A stretch of DNA of 64,000 nucleotides, from assembly GCF_030053775.1 (NCBI RefSeq), contig NZ_CP125669.1:434001-498000 (forward strand). The letters run 5' to 3'. The first letter of the stretch is position 1; every line of letters begins with the position of its first letter. The notes below the pieces were generated by a model. It was given only the letters and a program-made list of their open reading frames with translations. It searched no databases and was not told the DNA's origin. This document shows, piece by piece, positions 26,718 to 35,533 of the stretch. Source of the DNA: Acinetobacter corruptisaponis. Its GTDB lineage: Bacteria; Pseudomonadota; Gammaproteobacteria; Pseudomonadales; Moraxellaceae. The position numbers and the translations under genes are program-made.

Positions 26718-26837
26718 GACGCTGGAACTGAAATTTTAAGTAGGCTTACGATTACTTTATTTGTAGATAAAAAAGACATTGCCATCTCCCATACTGAACG
26801 TATATTGCTTTGCTGACACAATTCACTTGTGTAAACA

Positions 26838-26895
26838 AACCGATCAGATCGGACATCGTTGGCCGTCTTACAATTTTAAAAAGTCATCTTTGACT
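26838..26895 (-). promoter_or_regulatory. ANTAR-type antiterminator RNA of the nirB leader
   Basis: P1 is AGTC-AAAGAT-GACT (26882-26895), starting within a few bases of the predicted transcript start. P2 is CGGCC-AACGAT-GTCCG with one mismatch (26850-26865). Both six-base loops have A first and G fourth, and the P2 loop equals the nasA P1 loop. The P2 3' arm overlaps a short stem CCGAT-CTG-ATCGG followed by TTTGTTT, a weak terminator. NasT is the expected binder. Confidence 0.72.
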
Positions 26896-26907
26896 CACAG
26901 AATAATT

Positions 26908-26923
26908 AGCAAATGCTGTGCCA
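26908..26923 (-). promoter_or_regulatory. Sigma-54 promoter of nirB
   Basis: The minus strand reads TGGCACAGCATTTGCT, with GG and GC exactly 10 bases apart. The predicted start is near 26897. The same architecture precedes nasA. Confidence 0.88.
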
Positions 26924-27046
26924 ACTTTTACAACATATCTATATAATTACCATTACCCTTTGTTTTTTATAAATTTTATAGGTGTAAAATAAATATCGGG
27001 ATATAGACCAATGGATTATAATACTGTCTTAGCAGGCACTGAGCTG

Positions 27047-27076
27047 TTTTAAAGCACAATTCGCCCTGCTTTAAAA
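27047..27076. repeat. Perfect inverted repeat between nirB and nasT
   Basis: TTTTAAAGCA and TGCTTTAAAA are 10-base arms around 10 bases. It lies about 125 bp upstream of the nirB promoter, where an enhancer-binding site would be expected, and 280 bp before nasT. Whether it is an activator site or a terminator cannot be told from sequence. The rest of 27077-27357 shows nothing clear. Confidence 0.5.
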
Positions 27077-27357
27077 TAACTCTTTTTATGCACTAAAAAC
27101 GAACACAAACTTATTTTCCATAGCTAAATGCAGATTTTCATTTCTTGAATAGAGAGGTAGCGATACAATAAAGCGCATAAACCATATAAGTTAGAGGGCA
27201 ATTGCACCGAATAAGACAATTAAAAACATACTTTATGGCATTAATTTTGCTTCAAAAAATTATAGGATCTTTCATATTTCGTAGTTGAAATGCCCATAAG
27301 ACCCACTCATAGCACGACCTAAAATGTGCAATTATCTACTGTTGACCCTGTACACTT

Positions 27358-27960
27358 ATGCCGAAACTTAAAATTGCACTCATTGACGATGATCAGTCTC
27401 GGGCTGAGTACATCAAAACGTGTTTGATTGAACACGACTTCGATGTGGTTGCCTGCTTTACACTTGATCACTTGAATATTTTTAAACTCGAACATCTACA
27501 GGCAGATGTGATTCTGCTGGATATGGACCATCCCCATCGCGATGTGATTGAGAGTTGTGTCAGCAATTTTGACCTGCCTACTGTGCTGTTTACCAAGAAC
27601 ACCGATAAAGACACTATTAAACAGGCCATTGATGCAGGCATTACTGCCTATATTGTTGATGGTATTGATCCTAGCCGCCTGCATACCATTCTGGATATTT
27701 CAATTGAGCAATATAAAAAACATAAAAAACTGGAATGTGACCTTAAGGATGCCAAAACCAAACTTGCTGACCGCAAGGATATCGAAAAGGCCAAAGTATT
27801 GCTGATGCAGTTGCATGGCTTAACAGAAGATACCGCCTTTCAATTACTGCGCAAAAACGCCATGAGCCATCGCATGACTATTGGGGAAATGGCACGCCGT
27901 TTACTCGATGCACAACAACTTTTAAGCAATCAATTAAATAGCCAGCTAAAGGATGAATAG
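27358..27960 (+). CDS. nasT: ANTAR-domain antiterminator NasT
   Basis: The first 115 residues form a receiver-like domain (ALIDDDQSRAEYI, VILLDMDHP, PTVLFTKN). The last 60 form an ANTAR three-helix RNA-binding domain (IEKAKVLLMQLHGLTEDTAFQLLRKNAMSHRMTI). NasT binds paired hexaloop hairpins and lets polymerase pass leader terminators when NasS releases it. The 200-aa length is standard. It is divergent from nirB and its stop abuts the nasS start. The ribosome site before the ATG is weak. Confidence 0.95.
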   Translation: MPKLKIALIDDDQSRAEYIKTCLIEHDFDVVACFTLDHLNIFKLEHLQADVILLDMDHPHRDVIESCVSNFDLPTVLFTKNTDKDTIKQAIDAGITAYIVDGIDPSRLHTILDISIEQYKKHKKLECDLKDAKTKLADRKDIEKAKVLLMQLHGLTEDTAFQLLRKNAMSHRMTIGEMARRLLDAQQLLSNQLNSQLKDE

Positions 27961-29001
27961 ATGAGTCATTTAGTCGAATTAGAAAAAGTAGAAAAAACCG
28001 AATTACAGCTTGGCTATATTCCCTTGCTGGATTGTGTTGCACTGCTTTGGGCAAAACATCGTGGTTTCTTTGATGACGCTGGGCTAGATGTCACATTGGT
28101 CAGGGAAGCATCCTGGGCAAGTCTACGTGATCGCCTTGCCTTTGGACTTTTGGATGCAGCGCATTGTTTATCGGCAATGTTACCTGCTGCTGCGGTTGGT
28201 GCAGACCAAATTGGTATTCCCTTACAAACTCCTTTGGTATTGAGTGAAAATCGCGCTTTCATTAGTTTAAGCCAAAAGCTCTGTTATGAGCTTGATATTC
28301 AAAAACATGATTCCGCCGAGACATCTGCAAAAAAACTGCTCAGCCATATCAAACAAAATCATACTGTTTCCTTAGCCCATGTGTTTAAACATTCCATTCA
28401 TCATTACTGTTTAAGGGAATGGCTGACACTGGCCGATCCTGAACTTGCACAATCCATTCAAATGAAAACACTGCCCCCACCGTATATGGTTGAAGCCTTG
28501 AGCAATCATCTGGTTGATGGTTTTTGTGTGGGAGAACCGTGGAATACACAAGCTGAGCTACAAGGACTAAGCCATATTGTCTGTTCAAGCCAGGATATTA
28601 TTCCAAATGTGGCAGATAAGGTTTTAGCTGTAACCCAGGAATGGGCGCAACAGCATCCAAATACCCTCGTAGCATTAACAGGGGCCATTCTAAAGGCACA
28701 GCAGGAACTTCGGGAACTAGATGATTTTGCGCCCATATGGCAATTGCTGATTGAGTTTGATGTGATCCAGTTCAACTGCTCTACAGAAGTGCATGTCGAA
28801 AAATACTACACTATTCAAAATATTGTTCGGAATTTTGTCCAAGAGAATGCTGAACCCAAGCTCAGTGACTTTGAATGGCTGTTTCAACAAATGCAGAAAT
28901 GGAATGGTTCTGATCAGGACGTGAAATTTGTTACTCATCAGGCTCAAAACTGTTTGTTGCCTGACATACATCACACCGCATTACAGACCATCAAACAATA
29001 G
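27961..29001 (+). CDS. nasS: Nitrate/nitrite-sensing regulator NasS
   Basis: This 346-residue protein resembles the periplasmic nitrate-binding NrtA/NasF family but lacks a signal peptide, as expected for cytoplasmic NasS. LGYIPLLDCVALLWAKHRGFF near the start and FCVGEPWNTQAE near residue 188 are family motifs. NasS holds NasT inactive without nitrate. The gene starts directly after the nasT stop. No nitrate transporter gene is in the window. Confidence 0.93.
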   Translation: MSHLVELEKVEKTELQLGYIPLLDCVALLWAKHRGFFDDAGLDVTLVREASWASLRDRLAFGLLDAAHCLSAMLPAAAVGADQIGIPLQTPLVLSENRAFISLSQKLCYELDIQKHDSAETSAKKLLSHIKQNHTVSLAHVFKHSIHHYCLREWLTLADPELAQSIQMKTLPPPYMVEALSNHLVDGFCVGEPWNTQAELQGLSHIVCSSQDIIPNVADKVLAVTQEWAQQHPNTLVALTGAILKAQQELRELDDFAPIWQLLIEFDVIQFNCSTEVHVEKYYTIQNIVRNFVQENAEPKLSDFEWLFQQMQKWNGSDQDVKFVTHQAQNCLLPDIHHTALQTIKQ

Positions 29002-29678
29002 GAAAAAAAGCTGCCTTTAATTTTAAAGACAGCATTGAAAGACCCATAAGAGATTACGCCAATCAAAAGTAGTCTCTTAAGTACTCACCATCTTAATCAA
29101 CAAGGGTTATCTTTTTCGGACATTTTTATGTCATTAGCAGCCATCCCGAAATGAAAAAATCATCATTTTTGCCAACTCTAAATTTTTTAAAGCTGTACAA
29201 CGAACAATCACTTTTTAAAAACCTTTTGTGCCTGTTCCAAACCTAATACAGATGCTATCTATATAAATTAATCTAAAACAATATATTTCAACTAAAACAA
29301 ATAAAAACAATAAATTAAAACAAAATTTAATCCTTATTGAATCAAAATCGTATATGCTAGTTGAAATTTATGATGAGTTTGCATGTAGTTAAAAAATCAT
29401 CATTTGGCTAGCTTGACTATTGAGTTACACAAATCCCATGAACGAAAAGTGGCAATTCAGTTTAGAATAATGAAAAAGTAAAACACCCTAAAATTTGTCA
29501 TATTTTAACATTGCCAATTCCTTGCAAAGTTTTCATTATATGCAGCATGCTTGGTATGCAACTTTCTTCATCGATTAAAATAAATTATAAAAAAATTGCA
29601 GAATTTTGTGCCATAATAAGCAAACTTTGCAGACATCTTGCAAAACATATTTGCAGTTTTAGAATTGGAGCAGGCTGA
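29002..29678. other. Intergenic region between nasS and aroQ
   Basis: No gene is seen. Near nasS a hairpin (GCTGC-CTTTAA with TTAAAG-ACAGC, 29010-29034) has its T run on the minus strand side. A second hairpin (29048-29082, TAAGAGA with TCTCTTA and inner TAC/GTA) follows. The region is AT-rich. An extended -10 (TGCCATAAT, 29609-29617) sits 60 bp before aroQ, amid repeated TTGCA words. Confidence 0.5.
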
Positions 29679-30128
29679 ATGAGCTCAACCATTTTGGTGA
29701 TTCATGGACCGAATTTAAACTTGCTAGGAAAGCGCGAACCAGAAGTCTATGGTTATCTCACCCTAGAGGATATTAACCAGCAACTCACTGCTCAGGCTAA
29801 AAATTCGTCATTGACACTGGATACCTTTCAAAGCAACTGGGAAGGCGCAATTGTGGATCGCATCCATCAGGCACAAAATGAAAATATAAAATTTATCATT
29901 ATCAACCCTGCCGCCCTTACCCACACCTCTGTGGCCTTACGTGATGCCCTACTTGGTGTTGCCATCCCATTTATTGAGGTGCATTTGTCAAATGTTCACG
30001 CCCGTGAAACATTTCGTCATCACTCATACCTGTCAGATAAAGCCATTGGCGTAATCTGTGGACTAGGTGCCAGGGGTTATTCCTTTGCACTCGATTATGC
30101 CATCGAAAAAATTCAATCTTCTAACTAA
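29679..30128 (+). CDS. aroQ: 3-dehydroquinate dehydratase, type II
   Basis: AroQ makes 3-dehydroshikimate in the shikimate pathway. The 149-residue protein has [17 protein letters not shown] at the N-terminus with the active-site arginine and tyrosine, [16 protein letters not shown], and [11 protein letters not shown] with the histidine. The usual SNHEG segment reads SNWEG. GGAGC precedes the ATG. accB follows after 25 bases, a common arrangement. Confidence 0.96.
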   Translation: MSSTILVIHGPNLNLLGKREPEVYGYLTLEDINQQLTAQAKNSSLTLDTFQSNWEGAIVDRIHQAQNENIKFIIINPAALTHTSVALRDALLGVAIPFIEVHLSNVHARETFRHHSYLSDKAIGVICGLGARGYSFALDYAIEKIQSSN

Positions 30129-30153
30129 TTTACACATTTAGGAATGCTCACTC

Positions 30154-30573
30154 ATGGATATCCGTAAAATCAAGAAACTCATCGACCTGATGATTGAATC
30201 TGACTTACAAGCGATAGAAGTTAAGGAAGGCGACCAATCCATTTCACTGACTCGTCCAACACCTGTATATGCAGCGGCTCCTGTTGCAGCACCAATCACC
30301 TCAGCACCAACAGCTCCCGCTGCAAAAACACCACGTGGTGCGGTTGAGAGCTCTCCAATGGTTGGCGTTTTCTATTCAGCACCAAGTCCAGGTGAACCAC
30401 CATTTGTCAATGTGGGTCAAACAGTTTCTGCGGGTGAAACCCTGGGTATTATTGAAGCCATGAAAATCATGAATCCAATTGAGGCAACTCAAAGTGGTGT
30501 GATTGAAGAAATTCTGGTCAAGAATGGTGAAGTGATTCAGTTCGGTCAACCGCTTTTCCGCTACCGTGCCTAA
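30154..30573 (+). CDS. accB: Biotin carboxyl carrier protein of acetyl-CoA carboxylase
   Basis: The 139 residues comprise an N-terminal helical part, an alanine- and proline-rich linker (about residues 38-62), and a C-terminal biotinyl domain with the EAMKIMN motif whose lysine is biotinylated. It carries carboxyl from AccC to AccAD in fatty-acid synthesis. Its stop overlaps the first ATG of the accC frame. Confidence 0.97.
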   Translation: MDIRKIKKLIDLMIESDLQAIEVKEGDQSISLTRPTPVYAAAPVAAPITSAPTAPAAKTPRGAVESSPMVGVFYSAPSPGEPPFVNVGQTVSAGETLGIIEAMKIMNPIEATQSGVIEEILVKNGEVIQFGQPLFRYRA

Positions 30574-30590
30574 TGAGTCTGGGGATTCCT

Positions 30591-31955
30591 ATGTTGCAAA
30601 AAGTACTCATTGCCAACCGTGGTGAAATCGCTTTACGAATTACGCGGGCTTGTAAAACTCTTGGCATAAAAACCGTTGGAATTTATTCCGATGCCGACAA
30701 GGATTTAATGCATCTACGCTTTGTTGATGAAGCGGTCTGCATTGGCCCAGGTGCAAGCAGTGAAAGCTACCTGAATATTCCTGCCATTATTACCGCCGCA
30801 GAAATTACAGGTGCGGATGCCATCCATCCTGGTTATGGTTTCCTGTCAGAAAATGCCGAGTTTGCTGAAATTGTTGAAAACTCTGGCTTTATTTTCATTG
30901 GTCCACGTCCTGAACATATCCGCCTGATGGGGAATAAGGTTTCAGCGATTATGGCAATGAAGAAATCTGGTGTTCCAACTGTACCAGGTTCCGCCCATGC
31001 AGTGACACCAAACAACGCGCTTGCGGAAGCCAAAGAAATTGGCTTTCCATTGATTGTCAAGGCTGCGGCTGGTGGTGGTGGTCGTGGTATGCGTATTGTC
31101 GAGCGTGTCGATACCCTGCTTGAATCGGTACAGGCTGCCCAGCGTGATGCAGAAATGTGGTTTGGCGATGATACCGTCTATATGGAACGTTTCCTGCAAA
31201 AACCCCGTCATGTGGAGGTTCAGATACTTGGCGATGGCAATGGCCATGCAATCCATTTGTATGACCGTGACTGTTCCCTACAACGCCGCCATCAAAAGGT
31301 ACTGGAAGAGGCACCTGCACCAAACCTGCCAGAACAGGCGCGTGCAGATATTCTGGAAGCCTGTGTCAATGCCTGTAAATTGATGCAGTATCGTGGTGCT
31401 GGTACGTTCGAGTTTTTATTTGAAGAAGGTGAATTTTTCTTCATTGAAATGAATACACGGGTACAGGTTGAACATCCTGTCACTGAAATGGTCACGGGTG
31501 TGGACATTATTGAACAGCAGCTTCGTATTGCTGCGGGTTTAGGTTTAAACCTTGAACAGGATGAGATTGAGGTTAAAGGCCATGCCATTGAATGTCGTAT
31601 CAATGCAGAAGACCCGACCACGTTCTTGCCATCCCCTGGAAAAATTGAAACTTTCTATGCACCAGGTGGCGCAGGTATCCGTCTAGACTCTCATATTTAT
31701 CAGGGTTACAGCATTCCGCCTTACTATGATTCCATGATTGCCAAACTGATTGCACATGGCAAAGATCGTGAAACATCGTTAGCCCGTATGCGTCAGGCGC
31801 TGGATGAAATGATTTTGACAGGAATCAAGACCAATATTCCACTGCATAAAGACCTGATTTTGCAGGATGCCAATTTCTGTGAACAGGCAATGGATATCCA
31901 TTATCTTGAGAAGCATTTATTAAAACAGTTGGCACAACAGGCTGAAACTGCTTAA
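30591..31955 (+). CDS. accC: Biotin carboxylase of acetyl-CoA carboxylase
   Basis: AccC carboxylates the biotin on AccB using ATP and bicarbonate. The 454 residues start with [26 protein letters not shown] is the ATP-grasp glycine loop, and [14 protein letters not shown] holds the catalytic residues. GGGGA lies 5 bases before the ATG at 30591; an ATG at 30573 overlapping the accB stop is less likely. A strong terminator follows. Confidence 0.97.
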   Translation: MLQKVLIANRGEIALRITRACKTLGIKTVGIYSDADKDLMHLRFVDEAVCIGPGASSESYLNIPAIITAAEITGADAIHPGYGFLSENAEFAEIVENSGFIFIGPRPEHIRLMGNKVSAIMAMKKSGVPTVPGSAHAVTPNNALAEAKEIGFPLIVKAAAGGGGRGMRIVERVDTLLESVQAAQRDAEMWFGDDTVYMERFLQKPRHVEVQILGDGNGHAIHLYDRDCSLQRRHQKVLEEAPAPNLPEQARADILEACVNACKLMQYRGAGTFEFLFEEGEFFFIEMNTRVQVEHPVTEMVTGVDIIEQQLRIAAGLGLNLEQDEIEVKGHAIECRINAEDPTTFLPSPGKIETFYAPGGAGIRLDSHIYQGYSIPPYYDSMIAKLIAHGKDRETSLARMRQALDEMILTGIKTNIPLHKDLILQDANFCEQAMDIHYLEKHLLKQLAQQAETA

Positions 31956-31957
31956 AC

Positions 31958-31994
31958 AAAAAAACCTCTTATAAAATTATAAGAGGTTTTTTAT
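31958..31994 (+). terminator. Terminator after accC
   Basis: An 11-bp stem (AACCTCTTATA with TATAAGAGGTT) has A and T runs on both sides, so it can serve both accC and the convergent gene ending at 32008. Confidence 0.9.
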
Positions 31995-32007
31995 TGGCCT
32001 TAATTCT

Positions 32008-32484
32008 TTATGGTAAAACACGGCGTAAGGTTGCAAAGCACTTTTCGCCTTTTTCATTGGCACAAAAATCAATGGTATTATCATTCGCCCATTTCACAAA
32101 GTATTGTGAAACCTCACCCGTTTGATCCTGTTGTTGACCAGAACAGTCCATCTCATTATTGTCATACTTAATCTGTAAAATCAGTGCAGGCAAACGTTCC
32201 TTGTGATCTTCAGAGGGCTGGTAATCATACAGGCCATAAGACCATTCCTGACCACTTTTTATCACCACATCACTCATGCCACGGAAGTTATAATATTCGA
32301 CACATTTCTTGTTATTGGTAATTTCCATTCCCCACAAACCCATAATTTCTGGGCGGCTGGTGACACGAATTGCATTTGCTTTTGCAATTTGCTGCGGTGT
32401 CACTGTTTTCGCATTCACAACCGTATCTGCCATAGTCCATGTTGAGCAAGCCCATAACAATCCAATAATATAAATATTTTTCAT
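32008..32484 (-). CDS. Secreted hypothetical protein, 158 aa
   Basis: From the ATG at 32484 the protein starts with a signal peptide (MKNIYIIGLLWACSTWTMADT), probably cut after TMA. The mature part has four or more cysteines (KKCVEYY, NEMDCSG, IDFCANEKGEKCF) that could form disulfides in the periplasm. I do not recognise the family. A start at 32517 would hide the signal peptide. It is convergent with accC. Confidence 0.7.
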   Translation of the reverse strand: MKNIYIIGLLWACSTWTMADTVVNAKTVTPQQIAKANAIRVTSRPEIMGLWGMEITNNKKCVEYYNFRGMSDVVIKSGQEWSYGLYDYQPSEDHKERLPALILQIKYDNNEMDCSGQQQDQTGEVSQYFVKWANDNTIDFCANEKGEKCFATLRRVLP

Positions 32485-32688
32485 AGATTTAATTAAGTCG
32501 TAATCTAAACGTTGCATTGGCTTAACTTAGCATATTTTTAAAGAAAATCCCGCAATCATAACCATATAAACACAATATTTTTATTCTGCAATTTATTTGA
32601 TTGTTCTGCATTTTTTTCAGGTATTCTTATCCCCAATAACGCTTAAAATTTTCCATTTATTAACGGTTTAGCTTTAGGGATAAAAGCC

Positions 32689-34179
32689 ATGAAATTTTCT
32701 GAATACATTCAATATGACGGACTCGGTTTGGCCAAATTGGTCAAGGACAAGGAAATTCACCCATCTGAACTATTACAGGTGGCATTGGAACATACCCACA
32801 AAGCCAATCCAAAACTGAATGCAATCATTATCCCTATGTATGAACAGGCTAAACAACGTGTCCAGCAACCCCTTACGGGCGCATTTGCGGGTGTTCCCTT
32901 TTTGGTCAAGGACCTGTTTCAGGAATATCAAGGTGTACCCACATCCTATGGCAGCAATGCCCTTAAAAGAATCAATTACACACCTGACTTTAATGCAGAA
33001 ATTGTCAATCGTTGGGAAAAAGCAGGAATTGTGACTTTTGGCCGTACCAATACACCTGAGTTTGGCATCAAGGGCATTACGGAACCAGATGCATGGGGTT
33101 CATGTCATAATCCTTGGAACTTAAAGCATAATAGTGGCGGTTCTTCGGGCGGGTCTGCCTCAGCAGTGGCTGGTGGTCTGGTTCCTGTTGCGGGAGCTGG
33201 CGATGGCGGTGGTTCAATCCGTATCCCTGCCTCCTATTGTGGGTTGTTTGGACTTAAACCGAGCCGTGGACGTACACCGTGGGGGCCGCAGTTTAGTGAA
33301 GCCATGCACGGCGCAGCCATGCAGCATGTACTCTGTAAAACCGTTCGGGATAGTGCCGCCATGCTGGATGCGGTTCAAGGTCCAGAACAGACCTCACTTT
33401 TTATCATTCAATCTCCAACCCAGAAATATCTGGATATTATCCAGCAGACTCCAAAAAAATTAACAATCGCATTTAATACCCAGTCACCGATTGGCACCAA
33501 AGTTTCCAAAGATGCGATTCAAGCGGTTCAGCAAACAGCCAAGCTTCTAGAGTCACTTGGACATATCGTGGTTGAAGACCGTCCGCAAATAAATGGTCTG
33601 GAACTCGCTAAAGACTTTATCACCACATGGTTTAGTCAGTTCTCCTACATGCAGGCGCAAATTAAACACATGTCAGGTGCGACCGATGAGGATTTTGAGC
33701 TTGACTCCAATGCCCTGGCAGCCTTTGGGGCGAAAACGACAGCAACAGATTATATTCATACCCTAAATCATTGGGGAATGCATAGCACGCAAATGAATAT
33801 CTTCTTTGAAAAATATGATCTTTACCTAACCCCAACCACCGCGTCAGTTGCACCCAAAAATGGTGAAGTTGCAATGCCTAGCTGGCTAAAACCTATCCTA
33901 AAAGGCTTATTAAAAGTTGGAAAAGCCCATTATCTTGCACAAGGTAAACTGGTCGAGAAAATGGTACAAGAGAACTTGAGCTGGGTGCCTTTTACCCAAT
34001 TGGCAAATGTCACAGGCTTACCTGCCATGTCTGTGCCTTTATACTGGAATAAAAATGGCTTGCCTTTGGGCAGTCAGTTTATTGCACCATTTGGGCGTGA
34101 AGACCGTTTACTTCAACTCGCTGCACAGCTTGAACAGGCACAACCGTGGATGCCGCAATATAAAAATATTCAGCTTTGA
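32689..34179 (+). CDS. Amidase (amidase signature family)
   Basis: The 496-residue enzyme has the Ser-cisSer-Lys triad: K74 in FLVKDL, S152 in NSGGSSGGS and S176 in [11 protein letters not shown], with the spacing seen in the family. It should hydrolyse a carboxylic amide; the substrate is not evident. The GatA-specific context is missing (no gatB or gatC nearby), so it is not the tRNA amidotransferase. The last bases overlap the end of the convergent MFS gene. Confidence 0.9.
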   Translation: MKFSEYIQYDGLGLAKLVKDKEIHPSELLQVALEHTHKANPKLNAIIIPMYEQAKQRVQQPLTGAFAGVPFLVKDLFQEYQGVPTSYGSNALKRINYTPDFNAEIVNRWEKAGIVTFGRTNTPEFGIKGITEPDAWGSCHNPWNLKHNSGGSSGGSASAVAGGLVPVAGAGDGGGSIRIPASYCGLFGLKPSRGRTPWGPQFSEAMHGAAMQHVLCKTVRDSAAMLDAVQGPEQTSLFIIQSPTQKYLDIIQQTPKKLTIAFNTQSPIGTKVSKDAIQAVQQTAKLLESLGHIVVEDRPQINGLELAKDFITTWFSQFSYMQAQIKHMSGATDEDFELDSNALAAFGAKTTATDYIHTLNHWGMHSTQMNIFFEKYDLYLTPTTASVAPKNGEVAMPSWLKPILKGLLKVGKAHYLAQGKLVEKMVQENLSWVPFTQLANVTGLPAMSVPLYWNKNGLPLGSQFIAPFGREDRLLQLAAQLEQAQPWMPQYKNIQL

Positions 34180-35354
34180 TTTAACTTAGACGCTGTCGTT
34201 TCAATTTGATTCGGCAGCCAGATCACCAAAATCAAGCCTAAAAGAACAACCACACTGGCACATAAGAAAATGGTGGCACCTGATAAAATTTGCCAGTAAT
34301 GCCCTGCCAATAAACTTCCCAATGCCACACCTAGTCCCCACATGGTGCTATAAAGTGCCTGCCCGCGACCTTGCTGTTCAGCAGAGAAATTCTGGAAGAT
34401 GACTTTCATTGCAATCAGATGAAAAAGCCCAAAACTAAATGCATGCAGGCATTGTGCTAAAAGCTGTCCAATAAAATTTGTATTTAATATACCCACCAAC
34501 AACCAGCGTAAACTGGTCAAGATCAAACAGGCAGCAACCAATGTTCTCCAGGAAAATCGGATAAAAAAGACTCTTTGCGCCACTGCAAACATCACAATCT
34601 CAGCAATCACACCTGTCGCCCATAAAGTTCCAATCTGCATGGTAGTAAAACCGATTTCTTTCAGGAAATTGCTATAGAAACTATAAAAAGGCGCCTGTGA
34701 AAACAGTAAAATAAACTCAATACAAAAAAAGGCGGCCACCATTGGCTTTTTTAAAATTGGCAATAAAGGTTCCAGCTTCTTTTGCGAGCTTGGCGCATGT
34801 TCAGGCTCCTTAATGCTAAATGACCATAAAAAGGCCAAAAATGAAACTGATAACAATAGAATAGGTAACATTGAAATTGGAATAATTTCCAATAATGCGC
34901 CTATGGCAAATACCCCAACAATAAAGCCGACTGAACCCCATTTCCGAACCTTGCCATATAACTCAGCCCGCTTTTCACCCAGCCAGAATAAAGTCACCCC
35001 CTCAAACTGTGCCAGAATCGCATTCTGGAAAAAGCTAAAAACCAGCATCAATAAAGCAATCGATTGAAAGCTATTCGGAATCACAAAAATTGCAAACCAG
35101 ATACAGGCTTCCATCCAGGTCGCAATTCGTACCAGTAGCATCCGCTTGCCTGATTTATCTGCAATCCAGCCCCAAATCAAGGGGGCAAAAAAACGGGTAA
35201 TAATTGCAATCGAAGATAGAATTCCAATTTGCTGATAATTAAATCCCTGATCTTGCAGATAGAGGTTCCAATAAGGCATGAATGTTCCCACTATGGAATA
35301 ATAGAACAGGTAGAAACCACCCAAGCGGGTCTGGATATTCAGGGAATGCAACAA
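34170..35354 (-). CDS. MFS transporter, HcaT/LacY-like
   Basis: About 394 residues with 12 hydrophobic helices, beginning LHSLNIQTRLGGFYLFYYSIVGTFMPYWNLYL and followed by the MFS loop WGWIADKSGKR. It resembles the phenylpropionate (HcaT)/nucleoside-proton symporter type. The frame opens at a TTG at 35462, but the first 36 residues look unlike the family. A TTG at 35354 with AAGG 8 bases upstream gives the normal length, so it is chosen here. The substrate is unknown. Its end overlaps the amidase end by 10 bases. Confidence 0.78.
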   Translation of the reverse strand: MLHSLNIQTRLGGFYLFYYSIVGTFMPYWNLYLQDQGFNYQQIGILSSIAIITRFFAPLIWGWIADKSGKRMLLVRIATWMEACIWFAIFVIPNSFQSIALLMLVFSFFQNAILAQFEGVTLFWLGEKRAELYGKVRKWGSVGFIVGVFAIGALLEIIPISMLPILLLSVSFLAFLWSFSIKEPEHAPSSQKKLEPLLPILKKPMVAAFFCIEFILLFSQAPFYSFYSNFLKEIGFTTMQIGTLWATGVIAEIVMFAVAQRVFFIRFSWRTLVAACLILTSLRWLLVGILNTNFIGQLLAQCLHAFSFGLFHLIAMKVIFQNFSAEQQGRGQALYSTMWGLGVALGSLLAGHYWQILSGATIFLCASVVVLLGLILVIWLPNQIETTASKLNQS

Positions 35355-35533
35355 TTTAAGGGCCTTATCAACAAATGTAGACTGAAAAAAATCGGAAAAT
35401 TTATCCAGATAGGTTGAACTGAATTTTAGCTGATTTAAGAGAATAATTCTCAAGTCTAACAATTCATTACTTGTGGTTAAAGACGGTTCTTGGCATGGTT
35501 TGTGGATTGCTTAATTATAGGAATCTCCTGCCT

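Noticed and set aside
26479..26739. Plus-strand open frame inside the nirB leader
   Set aside because: It is antisense to the leader terminator and hairpin, has no family resemblance and lies where an RNA element explains the sequence.
34170..35462. 430-aa version of the MFS transporter
   Set aside because: It starts with TTG and the first 36 residues are polar and unlike the family; the TTG at 35354 gives a normal length and has an AAGG site.
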